Positions 12,181 to 23,545 of a stretch of 64,000 bases of DNA are shown here, piece after piece (within the stretch, counting starts at the first letter, position 1; each line of letters opens with the position of its first letter). The DNA is from Takakia lepidozioides. Taxonomy: Eukaryota; Streptophyta; Takakiopsida; Takakiales; Takakiaceae. The position numbers and the translations under genes are program-made. The notes beneath the pieces were generated by a model. It was not told the DNA's origin and made no database searches. It saw nothing but the letters and a program-made list of their open reading frames with translations. The stretch covers positions 10,540,001 through 10,604,000 of the forward strand of contig CM060733.1 in the NCBI GenBank assembly GCA_030704615.1, given 5' to 3'.

Positions 12181-12441
12181 TTAGTTGTCTTCCGCATACA
12201 TATCCAGCACACCAGAAAGAGAAGAAAGCTCTTTGAACTTACTTGAAGCATCTTGTATTTCCGAGGGTGCAGCATCCTTCATACTCAGGATGGACACGGT
12301 TGCCTTACCAAATGTGTCAGCTCTGCTGCTGCCTCTTCCTTGGCCTCTTCCTGTCCACCCAACCATGATACGTACCATGAAAAACTCACTTGACATTTCT
12401 ATCCCACTCTTCTTATTGAGTAAACCAGAAACAATAGACAA
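12181..12441 (-). other. Possible terminal exon inside the 8.2 kb element
   Basis: A minus-strand frame of 86 codons ends in KFKELSSLSGVLDMYAEDN and a stop at 12181. The last 40 residues have coding-like composition, but no family is recognised. It sits between the LINE and the right subterminal repeats, where the 3' end of an element-encoded gene might lie. Weak evidence. Confidence 0.2.
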
Positions 12442-12469
12442 TCATGTAGCCAAGTGCTACGCGATGAAC

Positions 12470-12740
12470 AGCTGTAGAATCCTCTGTAGGTATACTAAAC
12501 AGGGCAACTACCTCATAAAGATACCTCAACCTGCATATAGGCTGATTTGACCAGGTTTCTTTGTAAGTCAAGCGCTATACCTCTGGTGGTATACTAAACA
12601 GGGCTACTGTCTCATGACGATACCTCCGCATAAATATAGATTAATTGGCCAACTTTTCTTGTAAAATGAAATACTATATTTCTATAGATATATCAAACAG
12701 GGCTACAACCTAATGTCGATACCTCTACTAGTATATATGT
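12470..12740 (-). repeat. Right subterminal tandem repeats
   Basis: Three diverged units carry GGTATACTAAACAGGGC(A/T)AC (near 12488 and 12590) and ATATCAAACAGGGCTAC (near 12689). These are the reverse complement of the GCCCTGTTTGGTATAC words in the left repeats. They abut the right terminal arm directly. Confidence 0.75.
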
Positions 12741-12741
12741 G

Positions 12742-13090
12742 TAGTATATATCTCTCCTTTAGGCTACGCGACTCATGTCGTGACTTAGGCCTTACCACAA
12801 GCAAAGGATGGACGGGCAGCAGGAATAGACGGGCCAGCATGTATATTCATCTTATACTCTCATATATATATGTGTATATGATACATATACATATACATAT
12901 ACATGATAATATATTATATACAAAACTGCGTTAAAAATTATAGATTACAATTCAATTGAATTGCGAAGTGGCAATTCAATTGAATTGCAAATTAGGGTTA
13001 GTTCAATTGAATTGGCATCTGATCAAGTGAATTGGCATCTAATCAAGTGAATTGCGCTGCATTTCACATCAAGGCCTTTTTGGAATTCCC
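12742..13090 (-). repeat. Right terminal inverted repeat of the 8.2 kb element
   Basis: This is the reverse complement of 4850-5183 with a few substitutions and small indels, such as an extra copy of the GAATTGGCATCT unit near 13020-13040. Identity is high enough that the two arms must have been homogenised or inserted together. Confidence 0.85.
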
Positions 13091-13094
13091 TAAA

Positions 13095-13620
13095 CCGTAC
13101 CAGTGTTGGACTGGTATCATGTTTTTTATATACCAGACTGGTCCTGGTACCAGACGTATCACAAAACTTTCATACCAGTCTGGTCTAGTCTATATAATGG
13201 TGGATGTATTTTTTTTTCCAGATACTGGTATGAATATATACCAGCTGGTATGAGATATCAACTCTGGTATAATTCCAAAGCCATCATGAGTTACAAATTT
13301 ATCAAATGGCAAGTATCAAGTGAAAACAAATAAACTAAGTAAATATATTTAAGTACAAGTATATAGGCATATGTACACATAAATTATTTCAGTATACAAA
13401 CCAGAGTAAATGAGGAAGACAAAAGGGGAGTACTGGTATTGTGGTTGGTATGAAAGGACTGATACTACCAATCCTTCACCTATATACCAGTCTACCCAAA
13501 TGCTCGACAAGCCGTGACGGATATCCCGAAGAACAACAGTGCTAAGCAAGGAAAGCATGGTCTCGAAAAGTGATTTTTCGGGAGTAAGCCCTTGTATGAA
13601 GAACAATTCCAACCTAGAGG
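13095..13620. repeat. ACCAGTCTGGT-rich region
   Basis: The words ACCAGTCTGG, ACCAGACTGG and CTGGTAT occur repeatedly in both orientations between 13095 and 13290 and again near 13440-13495. They could form local hairpins. The region looks like a degenerate small inverted-repeat element beside the right end of the 8.2 kb element. No coding. Confidence 0.45.
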
Positions 13621-14250
13621 TGAATCAAGGTTATGGGGGAGACTAGACTAAAAATTGTAAGTATTAGTCCGAGAACTTGGAGAAACTAAAAACTCCGACA
13701 AAATCATTCAAGAGAACCTTGCGAAGATCGCTGGGAGAGAGACAAAGCTATCTCTGGTAAGAAAGCTTCGTTTTTGTGGAGGCCTTGACGTGCTTCCAGT
13801 TGATATCCGCCTTGTCAAACTCTAACGGAAGAGGAGGGATCTGCTGCGGCCATTCACAGGAGTCAGCCCTTGGGCAGCTACAAATGAGGCCCCTTCTCCA
13901 AGTGTATCTGAATTGGTCGAGGAGAGTGTGTTGACGTTCTGAAGCCCTGGCGATATCTGCACTCACATTTTTCCAAGCCAGCTTAGTTGGTAAGATCAAA
14001 GAAGATTCTGGTAAGAAGTGCAGTAGCAGTAGAGTTCAATCCTTCCAGTGACCAATTCCATCTAGCTTTCCAAAGATGCCAGAGGGTTGCTCATCAGAGG
14101 GCTTCAAAGCCTCAGTTGGATGTCAAAGCGGGCAGGCTGGTTGACAAATCTTTTTTTATTTTATTTTCTTGAAAAGGTCCAAATTAAGACCCTAATCAGA
14201 TTAGAGACAAACCTTGGGTGTGCTGTGAGACCAACATCTTTTGCACTATG
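13620..14250. other. No identified gene
   Basis: A minus-strand frame at 13999-13748 (83 codons, containing KLAWKNVSADIARASERQ) has reasonable composition but matches no family I know. A T-rich run lies at 14150-14170. Confidence 0.3.
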
Positions 14251-14252
14251 CT

Positions 14253-14320
14253 AGGGGGTTGCTATCGTGTGAGCACAGCGTGAGCATGCTCATGGTGTGA
14301 GCACAACCCACGGTCATGGG
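14253..14320. repeat. GTGAGC-rich terminus-like sequence
   Basis: GGGGGTTGCTATCGTGTGAG followed by further GTGAGC words resembles the reverse complement of 24180-24245 (GGGGGTGCTATTCTGTGAGC) and the start of 47106-47180. It may be one end of an element of the same family, possibly the outer left end of the MULE-like copy that ends at 24.24 kb. Confidence 0.4.
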
Positions 14321-14618
14321 TTTTATGTTTTTTAACCTCAGTCATAGGAGCTATATGTTTTCAAGATAAAAAAATAAACCATAAGCGAGTATACATGAGT
14401 GACTGGTGCGTTTATAGCACTGCACCAAATTAATAAACTACTTAGCTTATCTGTACATTGAATACACTCCAAATAATCACTTGCAAACCATAAAATATTA
14501 AAAACTTAAGTATCATTTTAATATTAAACTATTTTTTGATCAACGAAAATCAAACAATGCTATATATAAACTCTAATTCAACAAAGTAGTATAGCCAGCA
14601 ACCCTAAGGGCATCCTTC

Positions 14619-14965
14619 CATGTGGTCAAACCCGACCAAAAGATGCGGGTTTTGAATGTCCGCCGGTCACTTCTATGTGCAATACCCAAACCCAAACCCT
14701 ATCTTGGGTCTAATCTCCCAACTCTCCGTGAAAAGCTGGAAGTTGGGAGATCGGTCCCGATCTTTGACTTTCACTGGCTATAGCAGGTTGGTTTTTGCGA
14801 TCACCTGCCGAACAGGTCTCTTTCTTGTGTATGAGACCAGCATCACAACCAACTCGTCTTGGGAGATCGGGAGGCTACATGGACGGACCCGTCGCCAAGT
14901 CAACGGTCGAGCCCTCGGTCAACCCATTCCAACGATGATGTCATTGGAAAGGGTCAGGTCTACAT
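14619..14965 (+). mobile_element. MITE copy 1 (about 350 bp)
   Basis: This begins CATGTGGTCAAACCCGACC and ends with the near inverse GGTCAGGTCTACATG, giving short terminal inverted repeats. It is repeated in the same orientation at 24569-24937. An internal hairpin pairs GATCTCCCAACT with AGTTGGGAGATC. No coding capacity. Confidence 0.7.
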
Positions 14966-14989
14966 GGAAAGAGGCTCTAAACCTATAGC

Positions 14990-16110
14990 AGCGGCGGTGG
15001 CAGCTGCAGGTTTTGCCCTTAGCCCTTAGTGATATAGATTGAATCCAAACTTTTTACACAAAAATCCCAATACCCAACAATCCCACATCCAAAATTAGGC
15101 TTTCAATGCCCAATATTTGGGTAGTCTTACCATAGTCTTACCATAATATACGTGTTTTGATATTCATATTGAGTGCCATCTTCTTTGAACCTCTATGCTG
15201 GTTTTAGTATCTTTTTTGGATGTTTACTATTTAGAGTTTTGCTTCTATTTGAGTATTAATTTTTTTGGTAGATGTTTTGATTTTACAGTTTTGGTAGAAT
15301 TTCAATAGTATCATGAGAGAATAGGGTTTAGGATATATGTTCTGATATATCCTATGGCATAATTCAATGGATATCTCTCTGGGTATCTGGAGCATAATCC
15401 CTATATTTTTTCAGTTTTTCCCTGAAAAAGTATGTCTCGAAATGTAAAAGTAGTTTTAGGGGTCAGAGTTTCGCCTTGTGAAATTAGCCATGGGTGAGGA
15501 CCTAAAATGTGACTAGAAGTCTTACCGCCCACTCTCGTGCCTATTATGAAAAGGGTTTGGTGTCCCGTAAGCAGATGTGAGGAAATTCCATGCCTATAGA
15601 GTAACATGTTTATGAGGCATAGGGGTTACAACTTGTTCTCTTTGTGTTGTAACTAGTGCTCATGTGAACCGCTGGACATAGTTTCGTAGGTTTATGAGTT
15701 TCACAAATTATTGTTTTGCTGTAAATATTCTCCGGGTACCGGGGGGAATTCGTAGAATATGCCCTCGTGCTCGCGTGCTACCCAACCTCCACTCAATGGA
15801 ACAATCGAAGTAGGTTATATAAAGCCTACAAAGCCTCCGTTTAAGCCACCAAAGGCTTGAAGTGGCTTGGCACCAACCCGAGATAAGACAGGGACATTCT
15901 ATTTATGTAAAGACCTGTGAACCCTTGATGAAAGCTTATCGAATGGACAAGAATGTGTTCCACATTCTTAAAAGTGGGTGGAACATATGCTTCCATGCCC
16001 CAGTGACCCTAATAAGTCTAACTGATCATGGTACATTTGTATGTATAATTTTTTCTTAGAAAAAATGCTATGATACATTTGTCCCAATGTATTTATATAT
16101 ACTACCGCCA
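14990..16110. other. No recognisable feature
   Basis: This is AT-rich sequence with no credible open frame and no repeat structure I could find. Confidence 0.5.
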
Positions 16111-16259
16111 AACAAAGCCTCTCATTTTTTAATAATTGGGACTTGAATGCACCTATGGGCCCGGCCAGTACCGCCCATCGGGTGAGCTCATGAACCCTTC
16201 TCCCTCACTGGGTCTAGATTCTGAATTTTTTCTAAGTCCTAGTTCTTTAACGGTGGCGG

Positions 16260-16485
16260 ACCTTCTAGCGGACTAGCCAAACCCTCAACAGACTAACTCC
16301 AACTGGCGAGCGGATTGACCAGCGGATTGGCGAGCGGACTGGCAATTGGCGAGTGGACTGACCAGCAGACTAGCGAGCGGCGAGCGGTCTGACTCGGTCC
16401 GGCGGATTGGCGAGCGGACTCACCAGCAGACTGGCGATTGACGAGCGGACTAACCAACAATGGACTCCAACTGGCGAGCGCCTAA
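16260..16485 (+). repeat. Degenerate GGCGAGCGGACT minisatellite
   Basis: Irregular repeats of GGCGAGCGGACTGACCAGC-like units, 12-25 bp each, fill about 220 bp. They sit within a segment (16118-16505) whose borders resemble the small TTGGGTCT/CTCATTTT element family. Confidence 0.7.
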
Positions 16486-16597
16486 CTCCAACCTTCCCTC
16501 CTCAAACAAAATATATATTTATAATTAACACACATTGCCGCCAGAATGTCACCTACCAGGATTTGAACAATAGACCTCACGTTTATCACCAGCGTAG

Positions 16598-16665
16598 CTA
16601 CGGCGTGAGCCCAGCCCCGTGAGCCTGGGAGCTGAGCTCACGCTTCAGGGAAGCGTGAGCGGCAC
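16598..16665. repeat. GTGAGC cluster beside the transposase gene
   Basis: Four CGTGAGC or GCTCACG words fall within 65 bp. Equivalent clusters lie at 39080-39160 and 42478-42535, flanking the other transposase copy, and at 24190-24235 and 47110-47180. This is probably the terminal or subterminal motif of the MULE-like family. Confidence 0.5.
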
Positions 16666-16977
16666 AAATCTGCTGGAGAAGCAGGTCCTATAGGCGAGGA
16701 TTGCAGGATGAGGGTCTATTACCGTGGACAAAACAAAGGGGGCCACCATGCACCATGTCTGCAATGCCTGCACAAAAAGAGGAATATGAAAATATGGCAG
16801 ATTTGAGCTCAGAATGATTGACACACTTTATTTCAATTCACAGATAGACGCTTACAATGAATGGCATGTGCATTTGCCCTGGTTCCGCGAACGAAATGTA
16901 TGTGTTTGTCCTAAATGCAAAGTCTTTACACGGTAACCTGGAAACCATCATGGGAAGTGGGTATGGCTCGTATGTAT

Positions 16978-18440
16978 TCAAAGAGAATTTGGCGGAGCCC
17001 TACGTGAGGTGTCCCGTTGCAGAAGGGTGATTACTTCTCCGTAGCCTAGTGTGGCTTGGTGAATGAATTGGTCTCTCTTACCGTCGCAGCACATAATTAC
17101 AAGGTATATGTAATATTGATGCTTGCAGGGAACCCACTTCCCTCTCATGCCGAGAGCGCCCTCACGCATCGTTACAAAATCCGGACAAGTGCACGTAGGG
17201 AAATTCCTCACGATAACCTGATATTCTTTGCCATGAAGAACTGAGCCAATAGACAGCACTGTGTAAATCCGTCCATACCCCGGGGCAGGGACTTCGGTGA
17301 TACAAGACACCCAAACCTGCAAAATTCTAGCCGATTCCATCTTGCATTCGTGATCTGCACCCGAAGCGACACGACGCACTGTTTTTCCATCTTTTTTTGT
17401 TGGGTGGGAGTTGGCACCGGGTGGAGGCATTGCCGGAACATGTGGCACATCTAAGCTGACAGTGCATGAGGGCACCACCCGGGACCGTGCAAGACAGAAC
17501 CCTCCCTCCTCCAGCATGCTTATCTCGGTTGATGACAGCGACGTCCCAAGTTTCACAGGCCAAATTGCGGGGGGAGGGGGCTTCATTATCACCGAAGGAC
17601 GAATTGTTCCCTTGACGCATCGTGCCATATCGTTTGGGCAGAACCAGAACTTGTGGTCCTTTGACTCCCCACTATGATAAGGTCGGAACAACCCTGTGAA
17701 TGTTGGAGCTGGAGTCCCTCTGGAGTCTTTGCATATTTTTGATTTGCATTTCTTGAAAGAGGGGGTCCGAATTGCCATGCAAGCCACTCTAGATCCTGGT
17801 GGGGTGCGTTCTATATGCCACTCACTATCAATGCAATCAGATTCATGCACCATGGCCACCACCTCCTCCAATGGGATTCTTGTTGTTGTGCTTGCATGAT
17901 CTGCACCTGCTCCACTGGAGGAGGACCCACCTGGGAAGGGGCGGGCACACGACTTAGTCTGCACTGGAGTACCCTTGGTACAGAGAAATTGACCCTGTCC
18001 GGCCGATGGGAATCTCCATCCGACCCTGGAGGAGTGTTCAATTTGCTTTTACATGATCCAAATCTTTCCTCGCCTTCCAAATGGGGGAGCCTGGATTGCA
18101 AAGGGGAGCCTTCAGTGCACCTGTTCAAAGCTCTGGCCATCTTTGATGGGTCTCCGGACCTACTCGCAACCCTTAGCATCAACAAAATTGTATCAGGGCC
18201 CTTGCCTCTGCTCCGTCCCATCAGAAAATTGCGGTACCTGGTTTGTTGTGTAAGTGCCTACACCATGTCATCAGTAGTGGCCACATACAAGTCACGTCCT
18301 GCTTTGGTAGACTTCTGCATCCAGACGTTGTGAACAGACTCCGCCAAATTACAGGATGACATGTCGGCCAAGTCCTCCAAGGACATGTCATGCAGGCGGC
18401 AATGCATGGAAATGTGAAGAACGAAAGGAAATGGAAGAGG
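16978..18440 (-). pseudogene. MULE-like transposase, C-terminal part with SWIM finger (copy A)
   Basis: This is the C-terminal half of a transposase, read on the minus strand. An upstream frame (18440-17960) carries LEDLADMSSCNLAESVHN and RDLYVATTDD; after a frameshift near 17960 a 328-codon frame runs to a stop at 16978. Its end has a SWIM zinc-finger pattern, CTCPDF followed by PCKH, typical of Mutator-like transposases. Copy B (39.7-42.1 kb) aligns along the whole length. The catalytic part present in copy B (FDHVKR, FMADSAQ) is absent here: sequence upstream of 18440 is replaced by the palindrome array. The copy is therefore N-terminally truncated and frameshifted. It points away from the ParB-methyltransferase gene, so the pair is divergent. 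Confidence 0.8.
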
Positions 18441-18458
18441 TTCTGCAAGTGACAATCC

Positions 18459-19800
18459 AACGTCAATGCACACTGTTTGAGTCCACCTTATCATTGTTTT
18501 TTCCATGTGAAAATCGGCCACATAGGGCCAGTCTTGCAGGTTGAATGCACACTTACTTGGCAGCTCAAATAGTGTGCGTCAATGCACACTGTTTGAGCCC
18601 ACCTTGTCATTGTTTTTTTCATGTGAAAATCGGCCACATAGGGCCAGTCTTGCAGGTTCAATGCACACTTACATCCAGTTCAATGCACACCCCGAATTGG
18701 AAGCTCAAACACTGTACGTCAACGCACACTGTTTGAGCCCCCCTTGTGCCTTGTTTTTTTGGTGTGGAAATGGTGCACACAGGGGCCTCTCTGTCTGGTT
18801 CAATCCACGAAGCTCAAACAGTGTGCGCCAACGCACACTGTTTGAGCCCCCATTCTCATTGTTTTTCTCATAATAAAATCGTCCACACAGGGTAACTCTG
18901 TGAGGTTCAATCCACACTAACCTGGCAGCTCAAACAGTGTGCGTCAACGCACACTGTTTGAGCCCCCTTGTAATTGTTTCTTGAATGTGAAAATCGTGCA
19001 CACAGTCGCTTCTCTCTAAGGTTCATTCCACCCCTTTTTGGAAGCTCAAACAGTGTGTGGCATTGCACACTGTTTGAGCCCACACTTGACATTATTTTTT
19101 CATTTTAGAATCAACCACAAAGGTCATCTCTGTCAAGTTCAATTCACACTTACCTGGCAGCCCAAACAGTGTGTGTCAACGCACACTGTTTGAGCCCCCT
19201 GATTTGCTTGTTTTTTGACATGAAAAATGTGCACCTAGGGCCAATCTGGCAAGTTGAATCCACCCCGAAATGGAAGCTCAAATAGTGTGCGGCAACGCAC
19301 ACTGTTTGAGTCCCCTTCACTGACTTTTCTTTTATTTCAAAATCGGCCACTCATGGCCACTATGCCATGTTAAAATCACCCCTTATTGCAAGCTCAAACA
19401 GTGTGCGGCAACGCACACTATTTGAGCCCCCTTGTCTGCTTATTTTTTGTTGTGAAAATCGGGCACCTAGGGGCACTCTGGCAGGTTGAAACGAACCCTT
19501 ATTGGAAGCTCAAACAGTGTGCGGCAATGCACACTGTTTGAGCCCCCTCTCTGCTTGTTTTTCTATGTGAAATTGGGCCAAACAGGGCGAGTATGCATGC
19601 TCAAAACACCCATAGTTGGTAGCACGAAGAGTGTGCGGCAACGCACACTATTTGTGCCCCCTTTTTGGCCCCCTCTCTACCTATTTTTTTTGTGGAAATG
19701 TGCCACATAGGGCCAAATATCATGTTCAAAACACCACTATTTGGAAGCTGAAACATTGTGCGGCAACGCACAGTATTTTCGGCCCCCACACTACTTGTTT
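18459..19800. repeat. 116 bp tandem array, each unit with a 37 bp palindrome
   Basis: There are eleven full palindromes and one half. Each has arms GCTCAAACAGTGTGCG and CGCACACTGTTTGAGC around a 3-5 base centre. Starts are near 18562, 18702, 18811, 18927, 19043, 19159, 19275, 19391, 19507, 19621 and 19747, so most spacings are exactly 116 bp. The remainder of each unit is conserved too, with T-rich and GAAAATCGG(C/G)CACA(T/C)AGGG words. The array occupies the gap between two divergent genes, where a shared promoter or a transposase binding region would be expected. The outermost right-hand units are the most diverged. Confidence 0.92.
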
Positions 19801-19905
19801 TCTGATGAGAAATTGGGCCAAATAGGGCCTGTCTGCCATGCTCAAAACACCATTGTTTCTGCCTCTCTCTTACATCAATTCGAATGAACAACTCTGCAGG
19901 AGAAG

Positions 19906-22900
19906 ATGCAAAGTGTGGCGGATGAGATCCCTTCGGGGCAGGGGAAGGAGATCATTGTTGATGTGGACGATGAGTTCTATGAAAGCAAAGCTGCTGAGAT
20001 GTTGGGGGGTCAGAAGGTAAACTCTCAGCTTGTGGTGCAAAGTATGCTTGCCCCGGGTGGGAGGTTGAAGATTCCCATGTGTAGGTTGGTTTCCATGCCC
20101 GTCGTTCGTCCACCCCTCATCAAGGACATCCTGAAGGTGGAGGCCGAGTTTGTTCATGGGTATTTGGATAGATCCGCAGTCTTTTACGTTTCTACAAAGG
20201 ATTCCAGAGGCAATGAGCTCCTTGTGGATGAGTCAATCGTGGACATTTGGAGAGAGGTGAATGAATCCTTCGAACTTCTTCTCTCCAGGAAACCTTCCAC
20301 CCAGGCATTCTCAGGGAAGATGTTTCACGTTTGGGATGGCAACCACCGGTTGCTTGCATGGATGGCTGTCATTGGGAGGCTGCACTCACAGGAGGAAGAG
20401 TAACATTACTCTGTTCGATCGATGGTGTTGGATTGTGACGGGAACATGATGGGTCTTCTGACGACAATGAATGATGTGAACATGTTGGTTTCTCATTCTA
20501 CATGTTCCACTTGTGGTTCCGTGGTTCTTTGGTTCTAGTCCTCTGTTGACAGTCCTTCAATTTCATTCTGACTTTCACACATCATTCTGCAGAGGGATGG
20601 AGACATCGCATGTCAAAACGAGTCTGGTTCACACACTGTACAAGATACAAAGGATCGGGCAGATGCCCTTGACCAACTTCAAGACCATCCTTTCAGCAGA
20701 GACGTACAAGAAGTGCGAAAGCTCCAAGACATCAGAAACGTGGTACTCGTTGACCCGTGAGGCTTTCATGGAGTATATGTACGCGGTGAGATACATCTTT
20801 CATCATCTGGCCTTTCGATATTCCTGCTTCTACAGGTTTGTTTCTGTTTGTTTCCCTTGCCCTTGGGTTGATGTAACTCTCATGCATTCCCTTGCAGCAA
20901 GACATTGCAGATGTAGGAGAGCGTGGCAAACTGGAATACTACAGCTCTACCCCTGAGGAGAGAAGGACAGCAAAGGGTGTTGAGAGTCACATCCAGAAAG
21001 AGATGACCGCCACAAGAAGGACTATTATGAGTGCTTTTGTGAAACAACTGAGAATTGCAGACCCAACCTTCGGATCAGAGTTCCTTCAAGAGGTGAAAAA
21101 CCATTACAACAAGCCAGGCAAGCCGGAGATGGCCCAGGAGAAGTTACACAGGTTGTCTACTGCCGTTGTGTCTTCAGAACAGAAGGTGAAGTGGCTACAG
21201 ATATGGAACTCCGATCCCACTGTTAGGGATACCCACATGTTTCCCAGGCCGGAGAAAGAGAAGAAGACCCAGCGTGTCATTCCTGTCAGTGACAATGTGC
21301 TGGACACATGGCTTCACAAGGCCACTTACTGGAGCCAGGTATTATGTCATTTGTTGTGTCACTTTCTTTTCGCTTTTTCTGTCATTCTTTTTCCATGTTA
21401 CATTGGTTGTGATTGTTTTTGTGTTCATTCTTGCTTCTGTATTGGTCTGCAGTTGGAGGAAAGGGCCCGGTCAGTTCTACATACGCAGCTGGCTGACTAT
21501 GGGATCACCATGACAGAACCGAAGGTCTCCTTCCAAGCATACATGAGGAAATGGAGAGCCACAGTGTGGCAATCTTGTTTCTTCAGAGAGTTCAACAAGA
21601 ATGCTGGCATCAGTCGAACAAATGAGCTTGACCAGCAAGAGAAAGGAGATGAAGCCTGGAAACGATGCCTTTACAGGTGCGAAATGGACTGTGCTTCTTT
21701 GTTTTGCATAGACACAATCTTCCTAATCCAACCTGTTTTTGGCTGGCTCATATGAGTTTGTGGTGGAGTGTAATGTGACGCATACTCTTTTAGGGGGTCT
21801 TTGTGATGGGGTGGAAAAGCTGGGAGACAATATTTGCATTGCATAATGAGGTTGTCTCTGTTCCTGCAGGTATATAAAGTATGTTCTCATGGCAGAAAAC
21901 TGCTTGGACAAACATCCTGATTTCGTGGACCTTTGGCTTGTCCCTGCTGGCAACCAGACCATGTTTACTACGGGGATCTTGCATGACTGGGGCCCAAACC
22001 ATCTTTCTGCTTGTGGTTGGTATTTGGATTGCCCTACTTCAGAGACCCCAGCTCAGGAGGTGTCTTTGAGGAGAGAGAATGAGCGTATAGCAGCTATCAC
22101 CGCAGCAGTCGACCTCGACATTCATGAGAGAAATTTGAGGACTCTTGCAGAGAAGGAGCCTCCCGCTCAGGATACACCGGGTGAAGGTAGAAAGACAAAG
22201 GGAAAGGATGTTGCTGGTGGTGTGGGGAAAGGAATGGGTAGGGGAAAGGGGGCACAAGGGCAGGTAGATGGGCAGGGAAGTGTTGCAGATACTGGCCCTC
22301 TGGTGGTTGTCCAGCAGACTCCACCGCATGGTAGGGGATCCGGGAGAAAGAACAAGGGGGTGGTTGATCCCAAGGACCCATACCATGCAGTGGAGCATCC
22401 CACGAGGGTCATTCGCCCTACCAGGTTGGAGATGGCCAACGTCGGGTTCCTTGCCATGATGGAGTCCAAGAAATCTGATTACAAGGGCGAACCATCACCA
22501 GTGTGGGAGAGGATTGTGGAGTTCCTCGGCACGGTGCATGTTGTCTTTTGCTTCTTGTCTGTTGTGTGCATTTGTTTGAAGCTGTTTGTCTCGTCCGAGT
22601 GCATCCACCTACGACTCCAGCCGTCATTAGGGAGTTCGCCATCACTCATGGGGGCAAGTTCATAGATGAGAGGACAGATCCTCCCACGGATGACATGCAC
22701 CACAACTACGTGGACAACAACGTGTGCTTGCGAAGGGGGAATGGGGTTCCTTGGAGAGGGGCCAGGGAGAGCAGCCCGGCTTTCATTCAGACGATTGTGG
22801 AGTGATGCATCTACACAGACGCCAGAGTTCTGGATTTGTCAATGGGCACAGGTTCGTCTCTTCAACATTCACATTTCGTGAGGTTTGTTTGACCTTGCAC

Positions 22901-23545
22901 TTTCAGCTCTTCCCACCGTTCCAAATGTGTCTTCAATGTCTGTTTCCTTCATTGTATTCCACTGCAGGTGCCTCGTACCACGCTTGCAAGGCCAGTGCGC
23001 GACATCTCTTTGGGATTGAAGGGGATGCTGAGATTTACAAGAACCTCCTGATGGGTTTGGGTGGACACACTTCTCAAGTCCTTCCAAAGCCCCTACTCGC
23101 TGATATTGATATAAGGGAGACTTCCGACAAGGAGCTGGATGACGACTTTGCCTGTGAGTAAGTTCAACCTGTGGATGCTTGCATTGTTGTTTCAATACCC
23201 AGAATCATTGTTCTTAAGGCAAAGTGCACATGAGAGATATCCTCTTCGTTGGAGTTGTGCATTGTATCACTGTGTTCAAAATTGGTTTTTGTCCACTTGT
23301 GCAGGAGTCCGCGTGCTTCCACTGACCCTCCAGGGCTATCACACCTTTTTGGACTTCTTTCAAGTCTTCCTCAGTCTTACGTCCTACCTGTCTATGCGGA
23401 GGCACTCGCAGCAAGCATGTCCATTCATGGCACTCGCAGTCCAACCATCGACGGCCGTGGTAGAGGACGTGGTGTTGGGGCCGGAATCTTTGTGGATGAC
23501 ATAGCACAAGAGGTCAATACTGATTCTGATAACTGTAACACTTGA
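19906..23545 (+). pseudogene. ParB-like domain plus DNA-methyltransferase-like protein, element-borne (copy A)
   Basis: The exons I infer are 19906-20483, 20593-20785, 20898-21338, 21453-21676, 21870-22533, about 22596-22850, 22968-23157 and 23305-23545, all with GT-AG borders; most joins keep frame. Exon 1 has HVWDGNHRLLAWM, the GxHRxxA signature of ParB/sulfiredoxin-fold domains. The seventh and eighth join to read VLDLSMGTGASYHACK then HLFGIEGD, which is methyltransferase motif I plus the following acidic strand (compare VLDPFxGSGTT...GIExD of N6/N4 DNA methylases). Three lesions are visible against copy B: TGG to TAA at 20401-20403, TGC to TGA at about 22804, and deletion of the exon holding the motif IV-like segment between 22534 and 22596. 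The product would be a roughly 1000-residue nuclear protein. Role unknown; DNA modification or anti-silencing is inference. Confidence 0.75.

Larger units (their letters stand above)
4850..13090. mobile_element. 8.2 kb element with long terminal inverted repeats (MULE-like)
   Basis: The two ends match as reverse complements for about 340 bp, beginning GGGAATTGCAAAAAGGCC on the left and ending with its near complement on the right. Just outside lie AAACCGTTA (4841-4849) and TAAACCGTA (13091-13099) in the same orientation. This is close to a 9 bp target-site duplication, as expected of Mutator-like elements. Inside the ends are subterminal tandem repeats (about 6822-7135 and 12470-12740, again inverted to each other). 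A LINE and a possible transposase fragment occupy the interior. No complete MULE transposase is seen inside, so it is either non-autonomous or its gene was destroyed. The class call rests on end structure only. Confidence 0.65.

Noticed and set aside
18459-19800. CRISPR-like array of palindromic repeats
   Set aside because: The whole 116 bp unit is conserved, not only the palindrome, so there are no unique spacers. The surroundings are eukaryotic and no cas genes exist.
22039-22469. Long minus-strand proline/serine-rich ORFs
   Set aside because: They are antisense to exon 5 of the methyltransferase-like gene, a G- and A-rich exon that leaves the opposite strand open.
19906-23545. Bacterial contamination explaining ParB-methylase similarity
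   Set aside because: The gene is split by several GT-AG introns, occurs twice at different divergence, and sits between plant transposon sequences.
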